Shown here piece by piece: positions 33,975-46,038 of a DNA stretch of 64,000 nt (its first letter is position 1; each line of letters opens with the position of its first letter). Under the pieces are notes generated by a model. That model did no database searches. It saw nothing but the letters and a program-made list of their open reading frames with translations, and was not told where the DNA came from. The position numbers and the translations under genes were made by a program. Source of the DNA: Siphonodentalium dalli (lineage: Eukaryota > Mollusca > Scaphopoda > Gadilida > Siphonodentaliidae); the NCBI GenBank assembly GCA_032622095.1, contig CP136066.1, positions 54,154,609 to 54,218,608 of the forward strand, given 5' to 3'.

Positions 33975-33987
33975 ATATGTTTACATC

Positions 33988-34472
33988 AAGATGCTAATGT
34001 GTTTTGTCACATTGATTAGGTATTGTTTTGACAAGTCAACAACCACTGACATCAAAGCTGGAGCATTATGTGTCATTAGATAGTCTATTGTTTGTCACAA
34101 AGTGAGAACTTTTCACATCATTAGCAAGTTTGAAGTGAGGGTTTAAATATTCTGCAGAAACTAAATTTTCAGCATAACATCAACTGTAGTGGGCAGGAAA
34201 GCAGCTAGGATTTAATATTATAACAACTTGTGTTTTTTTTCAATATTGGATTATTTTAGGCATCCAAGCTTAAGGTAAGGTATATTAATTTTTTTATAAT
34301 CTTAGATTTGTGTTTAAAATCAATCACAACACATTTTTTTTTTCGATTGTAAAATTTATGGATTTACATTTAATATCATTCATCCAAAAGTAACTTTTAA
34401 AATTAAACAAATGTCCTAAAAAAAAGTTAATAGAAACATTCAGTTGAAATTGTTCTGACATTCAAATTGGTT
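33988..34472. repeat. Short-type spacer 5, right part, after the LINE
   Basis: Starts with the 3' target-site duplication AAGATG (33988-33993) and continues the spacer exactly where 25799 left off. It lacks the 492-bp block (GTTTAAAATCAATCAC is continuous near 34313) and the 65-bp segment, so it is short type. The splice-site-bracketed 15-mer is at 34260-34274. Confidence 0.93.
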
Positions 34473-35532
34473 GAGTTAAAAGTTGATATATATATATTGG
34501 TTCATCGATTTTAAAGTTATTTTGACAGAGAAAAGCTTCCTAGTCAGTCCCACTATTTGGTCAGTTCTGGTGCAACATGAAACTAGCACTAGTCAGTAGT
34601 GGTACTGGACTGGGAACCAGTCATCTTATGGCTGAGTTAAAAGTTGATGTATACATATGGTTTATCGATTTTCAAGATCTTTTGACATAGAAAAGCTTCC
34701 TAGTCAGTTCCACTATTTGGTCAGTTCTGGTGTGATATGAAAACTAGCACTAGTCAGTAGTGGTGTTGGACTGGGAACCAGTCATCTTATGGTAGAGTCA
34801 AAAGTTGATGTATATATTGGTTAATCGATTTTCAAGTTATTTTGACAGAGAAAAGCTTCCTAGTCAGTCCCACTATTTGGTCAGTTCTAGTGTGACATGA
34901 AAACTAGCACTAGCCAGTAGTGGTACTGGACTGGGAACCAGTCATCTTATGGTTGAGTTAAAAGTATGTCGTATATATATTGGTTTATCAATTTTCAAGT
35001 TCTTTTGACAGAAAAGCTTCCCAGTCAGTCCCACTATTCGGTCAGTTCTGGTGACATAAAAACTAGCACTAGTCAGTAGTGGTACTGGACTAGGAACCAG
35101 TCATCCTATGGTTCAGTCAAAAGTTGATGTATACATTGGTTTATCGATTTTCAAGTGACATAAAAACTAGCACTAGTCAGTAGTGGTACTGGACTGGGAA
35201 CCAGTCATCCTATGGTTGAGTCAAAAGTTGATGTATACATTGGTTTATCGATTTTCAAGATCTTTTGACAGAGAAAAGCTTCCTAGTCAGTTCCACTATT
35301 TGGTCAGTTCTGGTGTGATATGAAAACTAGCACTAGCCAGTAGTGGTGTTGGACTGGGAACCAGTCATCTTATGGTTCAGTCAAAAGTTGATGTATATAT
35401 TGGTTTATCAATTTTCAAGATCTTTTGAAAGAGAAAAGCTTCCTAGTCAGTCCCACTATTTGGTCAGTTCTAGTGTGACATAAAAACTAGCACTAGTCAG
35501 TAGTGGTACTGGACTGGGAACCAGTCATCTTA
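34473..35532. repeat. Satellite array 6 (right domain)
   Basis: About seven monomers. One unit (35114-35217, 104 bp) is internally deleted: TTTTCAAG is joined directly to TGACATAAAAAC. The first unit after the spacer is a single monomer with GTGCAACATGAAACTAGC, where the left domain has a truncated plus a complete unit. Confidence 0.95.
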
Positions 35533-36257
35533 TAGTTTAGTTGTCAGTCGACGTTTATATATGTTTGCCATTTTTTAAAGTTCTTTCAATAGAAAATATT
35601 ATAACACCACTGGCTAGTGCTAGTCAAAACATTCTAATTTCTGGGATGCTTCAAAGAAAATAACACCTTTGTTCTTATTAACAACAGTACTAAAAATATA
35701 TATAAAAGTCAGGAATGGACAAGATAAACTGTCAAATCTACATGATGAGCTGATACATGGCATTAACAGCTTAAGATGCTAATGTGTTTTGTCACATTGA
35801 TTAGGTATTGTTTTGACAAGTCAACAACCACTGACATCAAAGCTGGAGCATTATGTGTCATTAGATAGTCTATTGTTTGTCACAAAGTGAGAACTTTTCA
35901 CATCATTAGCAAGTTTGAAGTGAGGGTTTAAATATTCTGCAGAAACTAAATTTTCAGCATAACATCAACTGTAGTGGGCAGGAAAGCAGCTAGGATTTAA
36001 TATTATAACAACTTGGTTTTTTTTTCAACATTGGATTATTTTAGGCATCCAAGCTTAAGGTAAGGTATATTAATTTTTTTATAATCTTAGATTTGTGTTT
36101 AAAATCAATCACAACACATTTTTTTTTTCGATTGTAAAATTTATGGATTTACATTTAATATCATTCATCCAAAAGTAACTTTTAAAATTAAACAAATGTC
36201 CTAAAAAAAAGTTAATAGAAACATTCAGTTGAAATTGTTCTGACATTCAAATTGGTT
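35533..36257. repeat. Short inter-array spacer 6 (725 bp)
   Basis: Short type with GATGCTTC and TTAACAACAGTAC variants and TTGTCAGTCGACG at its start, where the others have TTATCAG. It keeps TATATATAAAAG. Confidence 0.93.
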
Positions 36258-39099
36258 GAGTTAAAAGTTGATATATATATATTGGTTCATCGATTTTAAA
36301 GTTATTTTGACAGAGAAAAGCTTCCTAGTCAGTCCCACTATTTGGTCAGTTCTGGTGCAACATGAAACTAGCACTAGTCAGTAGTGGTACTGGACTGGGA
36401 ACCAGTCATCTTATGGTTGAGTTAAAAGTTGATGTATACATTGGTTTATCGATTTTCAAGATCTTTTGACATAGAAAAGCTTCCTAGTCAGTTCCACTAT
36501 TTGGTCAGTTCTGGTGTGATATGAAAACTAGCACTAGTCAGTAGTGGTGTTGGACTGGGAACCAGTCATCTTATGGTAGAGTCAAAAGTTGATGTATATA
36601 TTGGTTAATCTATTTTCAAGTTATTTTGACAGAGAAAAGCTTCCTAGTCAGTCCCACTATTTGGTCAGTTCTAGTGTGACATGAAAACTAGCACTAGTCA
36701 GTAGTGGCACTGGACTGGGAACCAGTCATCCTATGGTTGAATCAAAAGTTGATGTAAATAATGGTTTATCTATTTTCAAGATCTTTTGACAGAGCCAAGC
36801 TTCCTAGTCAGTCCCACTATTTGGTCAGTTCTAGTGTGACATGAAAACTAGCACTAGTCAGTAGTGGTACTGGACTGGGAACCAGTCATCCTATGGTTGA
36901 GTTAAAAGTTGATGTATACATTGGTTTATCGATTTTCAAGATCTTTTGACAAAGAAAAGCTTCCAAGTCAGTTCCACTATTTGGTCAGTTCTTGTGTGAT
37001 ATGAAAACTAGCACTAGTCAGTAGTGGTACTGGACTGGGAACCAGTCATCCTACGGTTGAGTTAAAAGTTGATGTATATATTGGTTTATCGATTTTCAAG
37101 TTATTTTGACAGAGAAAAGCTTCCTAGTCAGTCCCACTAATTGGTCAGTTCTAGTGTGACATGAAAACTAGCACTAGTCAGTAGTGGTACTGGACTGGGA
37201 ACCAGTCATCTTATGGTTGAGTTAAAAGTATGTCGTATATATTGGTTTATCAATTTTCAAGTTCTTTTGACAGAAAAGCTTCCCAGTCAGTCCCACTATT
37301 CGGTCAGTTCTGGTGACATAAAAACTAGCACTAGTCAGTAGTGGTACTGGACTGGGAACCAGTCATCCTATGGTTGAGTCAAAAGTTGATGTATACATTG
37401 GTTTATCGATTTTCAAGATCTTTTGACAGAGAAAAGCTTCCTAGTCAGTTCCACTATTTGGTCAGTTCTGGTGTGATATGAAAACTAGCACTAGCCAGTA
37501 GTGGTGTTGGACTGGGAACCAGTCATCTTATGGTTCAGTCAAAAGTTGATGTATATATTGGTTTATCAATTTTCAAGATCTTTTGAAAGAGAAAAGCTTC
37601 CTAGTCAGTCCCACTATTTGGTCAGTTCTAGTGTGACATGAAAACTAGCACTAGTCAGTAGTGGTACGGGACTGGGAACAAGTCATCTTATGGTTGAGTT
37701 AAAAGTTGATGTATACATTGGTTTATCGATTTTCAAGATCTTTTGACAGGGAAAAGCTTCCTAGTCAGTTCCACTATTTGGTCAGTTCTGGTGTGATATG
37801 AAAACTAGCACTAGCCGAACCAGTCATCTTATGGTTCAGTCAAAAGTTGATGTATATAATGGTTTATCTATTTTCAAGATCTTTTGAAAGAGAAAAGCTT
37901 CCTAGTCAGTCCCACTATTTGGTCAGTTCTAGTGTGACATGAAAACTAGCACTAGTCAGTAGTGGTACTGGACTGGGAACCAGTCATCCTACGGTTGAGT
38001 TAAAAGTTGATGTATATATTGGTTTATCGATTTTCAAGTTATTTTGACAGAGAAAAGCTTCCTAGTCAGTCCCACTATTTGGTCAGTTCTGGTGACATAA
38101 AAACTAGCACTAGTCAGTAGTGGTACTGGACTGGGAACCAGTCATCCTATGGTTGAGTCAAACATTGATGTATACATTGGTTTATCGATTTTCAAGATCT
38201 TTTGACAGAGAAAAGCTTCCTAGTCAGTTCCACTATTTGGTCAGTTCTGGTGTGATATGAAAACTAGCACTAGCCAGTAGTGGTATTGGACTGGGAACCA
38301 GTCATCTTATGGTTGAGTCAAAAGTTGATGTATATATTGGTTTATCTATTTTCAAGATCTTTTGACAGAGAAAAGCTTCCTAGTCAGTCCCACTATTTGG
38401 TCAGTTCTAGTGTGACATGAAAACTAGCACTAGTCAGTAGTGGTACTGGACTGGGAACCAGTCATCTTATGGTTGAGTTAAAAGTTGATGTATACATTGG
38501 TTTATCGATTTTCAAGATCTTTTGACATAGAAAAGCTTCCTAGTCAGTTCCACTATTTGGTCAGTTCTGGTGTGATATGAAAACTAGCACTAGCCAGTAG
38601 TGGTGTTGGACTGGGAACCAGTCATCTTATGGTTGAGTCAAAAGTTTATGTATCTATTTTCAAGATCTTTTGACAAAGAAAAGCTTCCTAGTCAGTTCCA
38701 CTATTTGGTCAGTTCTGGTGTGATATGAAAACTAGCACTAGCCAGTAGTGGTGTTGGACTGGGAACCAGTCATCTTATGGTTGAGTCAAAAGTTGATGTA
38801 TATATATTGGTTTATCTACTTTCAAGATCTTTTGACAGAGAAAAGCTTCCTAGTCAGTTCCACTATTTGGTCAGTTCTGGTGTGATATGAAAACTAGCAC
38901 TAGCCAGTAGTGGTGTTGGACTGGGAACCAGTCATCTTATGGTTCAGTCAAAAGTTGATGTATATATTGGTTTATCAATTTTCAAGATCTTTTGAAAGAG
39001 AAAAGCTTCCTAGTCAGTCCCACTATTTGGTCAGTTCTAGTGTGACATGAAAACTAGCACTAGTCAGTAGTGGTACTGGACTGGGAACCAGTCATCTTA
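36258..39099. repeat. Satellite array 7
   Basis: About 18 monomers. Marked variants: GTAAATAATGG (near 36753), GAGCCAAGCTTCC (near 36795) and a deletion joining ACTAGCC to GAACCAGTC near 37816. The unit order resembles array 9. Confidence 0.95.
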
Positions 39100-39827
39100 T
39101 AGTTTAGTTATCAGTCGACGTTTATATATGTTTGCCATTTTTTAAAGTTCTTTCAATAGAAAATATTATAACACCACTGGCTAGTGCTAGTCAAAACATT
39201 CTAATTTCTGGGATGCCTCAAAGAAAATAACACCTTTGTTCTTATTAACAACAACAGTACTAAAAATATATATAAAAGTCAGGAATGGACAAGATAAACT
39301 GTCAAATCTACATGATGAGCTGATACATGGCATTAACAGCTTAAGATGCTAATGTGTTTTGTCACATTGATTAGGTATTGTTTTGACAAGTCAACAACCA
39401 CTGACATCAAAGCTGGAGCATTATGTGTCATTAGATAGTCTATTGTTTGTCACAAAGTGAGAACTTTTCACATCATTAGCAAGTTTGAAGTGAGGGTTTA
39501 AATATTCTGCAGAAACTAAATTTTCAGCATAACATCAACTGTAGTGGGCAGGAAAGCAGCTAGGATTTAATATTATAACAACTTGGGTTTTTTTTCAACA
39601 TTGGATTATTTTAGGCATCCAAGCTTAAGGTAAGGTATATTAATTTTTTTATAATCTTAGATTTGTGTTTAAAATCAATCACAACACATTTTTTTTTTCG
39701 ATTGTAAAATTTATGGATTTACATTTAATATCATTCATCCAAAAGTAACTTTTAAAATTAAACAAATGTCCTAAAAAAAAGTTAATAGAAACATTCAGTT
39801 GAAATTGTTCTGACATTCAAATTGGTT
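39100..39827. repeat. Short inter-array spacer 7 (728 bp)
   Basis: Carries ACAACAACAGTAC, GATGCCTC and ATATATATAAAAG, the same variants and length as the LINE-split spacer 5, so these two are the closest pair among the short spacers. Confidence 0.93.
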
Positions 39828-41256
39828 GAGTTAAAAGTTGATATATATATATTGGTTCATCGATTTTAAAGTTATTTTGACAGAGAAAAGCTTCCTAGTC
39901 AGTCCCACTATTTGGTCAGTTCTGGTGCAACATGAAACTAGCACTAGTCAGTAGTGGTACTGGACTGGGAACCAGTCATCTTATGGTTGAGTTAAAAGTT
40001 GATGTATACATTGGTTTATCGATTTTCAAGATCTTTTGACATAGAAAAGCTTCCAAGTCAGTTCCACTATTTGGTCAGTTCTGGTGTGATATGAAAACTA
40101 GCACTAGCCAGTAGTGGTGTTGGACTGGGAACCAGTCATCTTATGGTTGAGTCAAAAGTTGATGTATATATTGGTTTATCAATTTTCAAGTTATTTTGAC
40201 AGAGAAAAGCTTCCTAGTCAGTCCCACTATTTGGTCAGTTCTAGTGTGACATGGAAACTAGCACTAGCCAGTAGTGGTACTGGACCGGGAACCAGTCATC
40301 TTATGGTTGAGTTAAAAGTATGTCGTATATATTGGTTTATCAATTTTCAAGTTCTTTTGACAGAAAAGCTTCCCAGTCAGTCCCACTATTCGGTCAGTTC
40401 TGGCGACATAAAAACTAGCACTAGTCAGTAGTGGTACTGGACTGGGAACCAGTCATCCTATGGTAGAGTCAAAAGTTGATGTATACATTGGTTTATCGAT
40501 TTTCAAGATCTTTTGACAGAGAAAAGCTTCCTAGTCAGTTCCACTATTTGGTCAGTTCTGGTGTGATATGAAAACTAGCACTAGCCAGTAGTGGTGTTGG
40601 ACTGGGAACCAGTCATCTTATGGTTCAGTCAAAAGTTGATGTATATATTGGTTTATCAATTTTCAAGTTATTTTGACAGAGAAAAGCTTCCTAGTCAGTC
40701 CCACTAATTGGTCAGTTCTAGTGTGACATGGAAACTAGCACTAGCCAGTAGTGGTACTGGACTGGGAACCAGTCATCTTATGGTTGAGTTAAAAGTATGT
40801 CGTATATATTGGTTTATCAATTTTCAAGTTCTTTTGACAGAAAAGCTTCCCAGTCAGTCCCACTATTCGGTCAGTTCTGGCGACATAAAAACTAGCACTA
40901 GTCAGTAGTGGTACTGGACTGGGAACCAGTCATCCTATGGTTGAGTCAAAAGTTGATGTATACATTGGTTTATCGATTTTCAAGATCTTTTGAAAGAGAA
41001 AAGCTTCCTAGTCAGTCCCACTAATTGGTCAGTTCTAGTGTGACATGAAAACTAGCACTAGCCAGTAGTGGTACTGGACTGGGAACCAGTCATCTTATGG
41101 TTGAGTTAAAAGTATGTCGTATATATTGGTTTATCAATTTTCAAGTTCTTTTGACAGAAAAGCTTCCCAGTCAGTCCCACTATTCGGTCAGTTCTAGTGT
41201 GACATGAAAACTAGCACTAGTCAGTAGTGGTACTGGACTGGGAACCAGTCATCTTA
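39828..41256. repeat. Satellite array 8, with 477-bp trimeric unit
   Basis: About nine monomers. Class II, class I and class III units (160 + 160 + 157 bp) repeat as a 477-bp block; the private words ACATGGAAAC (40249 and 40726) and GGCGACATAAAAAC recur at that distance. The open frames here are simply satellite read through and are not genes. Confidence 0.93.
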
Positions 41257-41981
41257 TAGTTTAGTTATCAGTCGACGTTTATATATGTTTGCCATTTTTT
41301 AAAGTTCTTTCAATAGAAAATATTATAACACCACTGGCTAGTGCTAGTCAAAACATTCTAATTTCTGGGATGCTTCAAAGAAAATAACACCTTTGTTCTT
41401 ATTAACAACAGTACTAAAAATACATATAAAAGTCAGGAATGGACAAGATAAACTGTCAAATCTACATGATGAGCTGATACATGGCATTAACAGCTTAAGA
41501 TGCTAATGTGTTTTGTCACATTGATTAGGTATTGTTTTGACAAGTCAACAACCACTGACATCAAAGCTGGAGCATTATGTGTCATTAGATAGTCTATTGT
41601 TTGTCACAAAGTGAGAACTTTTCACATCATTAGCAAGTTTGAAGTGAGGGTTTAAATATTCTGCAGAAACTAAATTTTCAGCATAACATCAACTGTAGTG
41701 GGCAGGAAAGCAGCTAGGATTTAATATTATAACAACTTGGGTTTTTTTTCAACATTGGATTATTTTAGGCATCCAAGCTTAAGGTAAGGTATATTAATTT
41801 TTTTATAATCTTAGATTTGTGTTTAAAATCAATCACAACACATTTTTTTTTTCGATTGTAAAATTTATGGATTTACATTTAATATCATTCATCCAAAAGT
41901 AACTTTTAAAATTAAACAAATGTCCTAAAAAAAAGTTAATAGAAACATTCAGTTGAAATTGTTCTGACATTCAAATTGGTT
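41257..41981. repeat. Short inter-array spacer 8 (725 bp)
   Basis: Has the TACATATAAAAG form of the TATA-like site (core 41425-41432) with TCAAATC at 41456-41462. This form is shared with spacers 9 to 13. Confidence 0.93.
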
Positions 41982-44900
41982 GAGTTAAAAGTTGATATAT
42001 ATATATTGGTTCATCGATTTTAAAGTTATTTTGACAGAGAAAAGCTTCCTAGTCAGTCCCACTATTTGGTCAGTTCTGGTGCAACATGAAACTAGCACTA
42101 GTCAGTAGTGGTACTGGACTGGGAACCAGTCATCTTATGGTTGAGTTAAAAGTTGATGTATACATTGGTTTATCGATTTTCAAGATCTTTTGACATAGAA
42201 AAGCTTCCTAGTCAGTTCCACTATTTGGTCAGTTCTGGAGTGATATGAAAGCTAGCACTAGTCAGTAGTGGTGTTGGACTGGGAACCAGTCATCTTATGG
42301 TAGAGTCAAAAGTTGATGTATATATTGGTTAATCGATTTTCAAGTTATTTTGACAGAGAAAAGCTTCCTAGTCAGTCCCACTATTTGGTCAGTTCTAGTG
42401 TGACATGAAAACTAGCACTAGTCAGTAGTGGCACTGGACTGGGAACCAGTCATCCTATGGTTGAATCAAAAGTTGATGTAAATAATGGTTTATCTATTTT
42501 CAAGATCTTTTGACAGAGAAAAGCTTCCTAGTCAGTCCCACTATTTGGTCAGTTCTAGTGTGACATGAAAACTAGCACTAGTCAGTAGTGGTACTGGACT
42601 GGGAACCAGTCATCCTATGGTTGAGTTAAAAGTTGATGTATACATTGGTTTATCGATTTTCAAGATCTTTTGACAAAGAAAAGCTTCCAAGTCAGTTCCA
42701 CTATTTGGTCAGTTCTGGTGTGATATGAAAACTAGCACTAGCCAGTAGTGGTGTTGGACTGGGAACCAGTCATCTTATGGTTGAGTCAAAAGTTGATGTA
42801 TATATTGGTTTATCAATTTTCAAGTTATTTTGACAGAGAAAAGCTTCCTAGTCAGTCCCACTAATTGGTCAGTTCTAGTGTGACATGAAAACTAGCACTA
42901 GCCAGTAGTGGTACTGGACTGGGAACCAGTCATCATATGGTTGAGTTAAAAGTATGTCGTATATATTGGTTTATCAATTTTCAAGTTCTTTTGACAGAAA
43001 AGCTTCCCAGTCAGTCCCACTATTCGGTCAGTTCTGGTGACATAAAAACTAGCACTAGTCAGTAGTGGTACTGGACTGGGAACCAGTCATCCTATGGTTG
43101 AGTCAAAAGTTGATGTATACATTGGTTTATCGATTTTCAAGATCTTTTGACAGAGAAAAGCTTCCTAGTCAGTTCCACTATTTGGTCAGTTCTGGTGTGA
43201 TATGAAAACTAGCACTAGCCAGTAGTGGTGTTGGACTGGGAACCAGTCATCTTATGGTTCAGTCAAAAGTTGATGTATATATTGGTTTATCAATTTTCAA
43301 GATCTTTTGAAAGAGAAAAGCTTCCTAGTCAGTCCCACTATTTGGTCAGTTCTAGTGTGACATGAAAACTAGCACTAGTCAGTAGTGGTACGGGACTGGG
43401 AACAAGTCATCTTATGGTTGAGTTAAAAGTTGATGTATACATTGGTTTATCGATTTTCAAGATCTTTTGACAGAGAAAAGCTTCCTAGTCAGTTCCACTA
43501 TTTGGTCAGTTCTGGTGTGATATGAAAACTAGCACTAGCCAGTAGTGGTGTTGGACTGGGAACCAGTCATCTTATGGTTCAGTCAAAAGTTGATGTATAT
43601 ATTGGTTTATCAATTTTCAAGATCTTTTGAAAGAGAAAAGCTTCCTAGTCAGTCCCACTATTTGGTCAGTTCTAGTGTGACATGAAAACTAGCACTAGTC
43701 AGTAGTGGTACGGGACTGGGAACAAGTCATCTTATGGTTGAGTTAAAAGTTGATGTATACATTGGTTTATCGATTTTCAAGATCTTTTGACAGGGAAAAG
43801 CTTCCTAGTCAGTTCCACTATTTGGTCAGTTCTGGTGTGATATGAAAACTAGCACTAGCCAGTAGTGGCACTGGACTGGGAACCAGTCATCTTATGGTTC
43901 AGTCAAAAGTTGATGTATATAATGGTTTATCTATTTTCAAGATCTTTTGAAAGAGAAAAGCTTCCTAGTCAGTCCCACTATTTGGTCAGTTCTAGTGTGA
44001 CATGAAAACTAGCACTAGTCAGTAGTGGTACTGGACTGGGAACCAGTCATCCTACGGTTGAGTTAAAAGTTGATGTATATATTGGTTTATCGATTTTCAA
44101 GTTATTTTGACAGAGAAAAGCTTCCTAGTCAGTCCCACTAATTGGTCAGTTCTAGTGAGACATGAAAACTAGCACTAGTCAGTAGTGGCACTGGACTGGG
44201 AACCATCTTATGGTTGAGTTAAAAGTATGTAGTATATATTGGTTTAACAATTTTCAAGTTCTTTTGACAGAAAAGCTTCCCAGTCAGTCCCACTATTCGG
44301 TCAGTTCTGGTGACATAAAACTAGCACTAGTCAGTAGTGGTACTGGACTGGGAACCAGTCATCCTATGGTTGAGTCAAACGTTGATGTATACATTGGTTT
44401 ATCGATTTTCAAGATCTTTTGACAGAGAAAAGCTTCCTAGTCAGTTCCACTATTTGGTCAGTTCTGGTGTGATATGAAAACTAGCACTAGCCAGTAGTGG
44501 TATTGGACTGGGAACCAGTCATCTTATGGTTGAGTCAAAAGTTGATGTATATATTGGTTTATCTATTTTCAAGATCTTTTGACAGAGAAAAGCTTCCTAG
44601 TCAGTCCCACTATTTGGTCAGTTCTAGTGTGACATGAAAACTTGCACTAGTCAGTAGTGGTACTGGACTGGGAACCAGTCATCTTATGGTTGAGTTAAAA
44701 GTTGATGTATACATTGGTTTATCGATTTTCAAGATCTTTTGACATAGAAAAGCTTCCTAGTCAGTTCCACTATTTGGTCAGTTCTGGTGTGATATGAAAA
44801 CTAGCACTAGCCAGTAGTGGTGTTGGACTGGGAACCAGTCATCTTATGGTTGAGTCAAAAGTTTATGTATCTATTTTCAAGATCTTTTGACAAAGAAAAG

Positions 44901-45316
44901 CTTCCTAGTCAGTTCCACTATTTGGTCAGTTCTGGTGTGATATGAAAACTAGCACTAGCCAGTAGTGGTGTTGGACTGGGAACCAGTCATCTTATGGTTG
45001 AGTCAAAAGTTGATGTATATATATTGGTTTATCTACTTTCAAGATCTTTTGACAGAGAAAAGCTTCCTAGTCAGTTCCACTATTTGGTCAGTTCTGGTGT
45101 GATATGAAAACTAGCACTAGCCAGTAGTGGTGTTGGACTGGGAACCAGTCATCTTATGGTTCAGTCAAAAGTTGATGTATATATTGGTTTATCAATTTTC
45201 AAGATCTTTTGAAAGAGAAAAGCTTCCTAGTCAGTCCCACTATTTGGTCAGTTCTAGTGTGACATGAAAACTAGCACTAGTCAGTAGTGGTACTGGACTG
45301 GGAACCAGTCATCTTA
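41982..45316. repeat. Satellite array 9
   Basis: About 21 monomers. A 320-bp dimer is repeated (GGTACGGGACTGGGAACAAG at about 43387 and 43707). GGGAACCATCTTATGG near 44200 lacks four bases of the dyad. From about 43.2 kb onward the array is the first copy of a 15,037-bp repeat. Confidence 0.95.
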
Positions 45317-46038
45317 TAGTTTAGTTATCAGTCGACGTTTATATATGTTTGCCATTTTTTAAAGTTCTTTCAATAGAAAATATTATAACACCACTGGCTA
45401 GTGCTAGTCAAAACATTCTAATTTCTGGGATGCTTCAAAGAAAATAACACCTTTGTTCTTATTAACAACAGTACTAAAAATACATATAAAAGTCAGGAAT
45501 GGACAAGATAAACTGTCAAATCTACATGATGAGCTGATACATGGCATTAACAGCTTAAGATGCTAATGTGTTTTGTCACATTGATTAGGTATTGTTTTGA
45601 CAAGTCAACAACCACTGACATCAAAGCTGGAGCATTATGTGTCATTAGATAGTCTATTGTTTGTCACAAAGTGAGAACTTTTCACATCATTAGCAAGTTT
45701 GAAGTGAGGGTTTAAATATTCTGCAGAAACTAAATTTTCAGCATAACATCAACTGTAGTGGGCAGGAAAGCAGCTAGGATTTAATATTATAACTTGGGTT
45801 TTTTTTCAACATTGGATTATTTTAGGCATCCAAGCTTAAGGTAAGGTATATTAATTTTTTTATAATCTTAGATTTGTGTTTAAAATCAATCACAACACAT
45901 TTTTTTTTTCGATTGTAAAATTTATGGATTTACATTTAATATCATTCATCCAAAAGTAACTTTTAAAATTAAACAAATGTCCTAAAAAAAAGTTAATAGA
46001 AACATTCAGTTGAAATTGTTCTGACATTCAAATTGGTT
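45317..46038. repeat. Short inter-array spacer 9 (722 bp)
   Basis: Three bases shorter than its neighbours (ATTATAACTTGGG, missing AAC). This private deletion recurs 15,037 bp downstream in spacer 12. Confidence 0.93.

Larger units (their letters stand above)
25800..33987 (+). mobile_element. Non-LTR retrotransposon (LINE), near full length, 2A-bearing
   Basis: 8,188-bp insertion bounded by a 6-bp target-site duplication. It carries an ORF1 of the coiled-coil/RRM type and an ORF2 with an N-terminal 2A motif, APE-like endonuclease, reverse transcriptase and C-terminal CCHC-like motif. There are no long terminal repeats. The 3' end has an AATAAA but no poly(A) tail or obvious terminal microrepeat. 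The domain order and FADD-type reverse transcriptase place it in the APE-type LINEs, most like the CR1/L2/Rex/Crack range; the clade is not fixed by eye. Both ORFs are largely open, so this copy is young. Known defects are a one-base frame change in ORF1 and a substituted endonuclease position. No second copy of the LINE is seen in the window. Confidence 0.95.
33437..33987 (+). other. LINE 3' UTR
   Basis: About 550 bases with no coding sign. It holds (CT)n, (TA)n and short (ATT)n tracts, an A10 run near 33835, and AATAAA at 33969-33974 only 13 bases before the junction. The end (GTTTACATC) has no poly(A). The reverse transcriptase presumably recognises 3' UTR sequence rather than a tail, as in CR1/L2-like elements; that is inference. 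Confidence 0.75.

Noticed and set aside
40114-40431. 105-codon frame in satellite (with similar 66-70-codon frames at 40708, 44210, 46922 and elsewhere)
   Set aside because: Read-through of the 477-bp trimer; the repeated peptide motif is just the satellite translated, and most other monomers have stops in the same frame.
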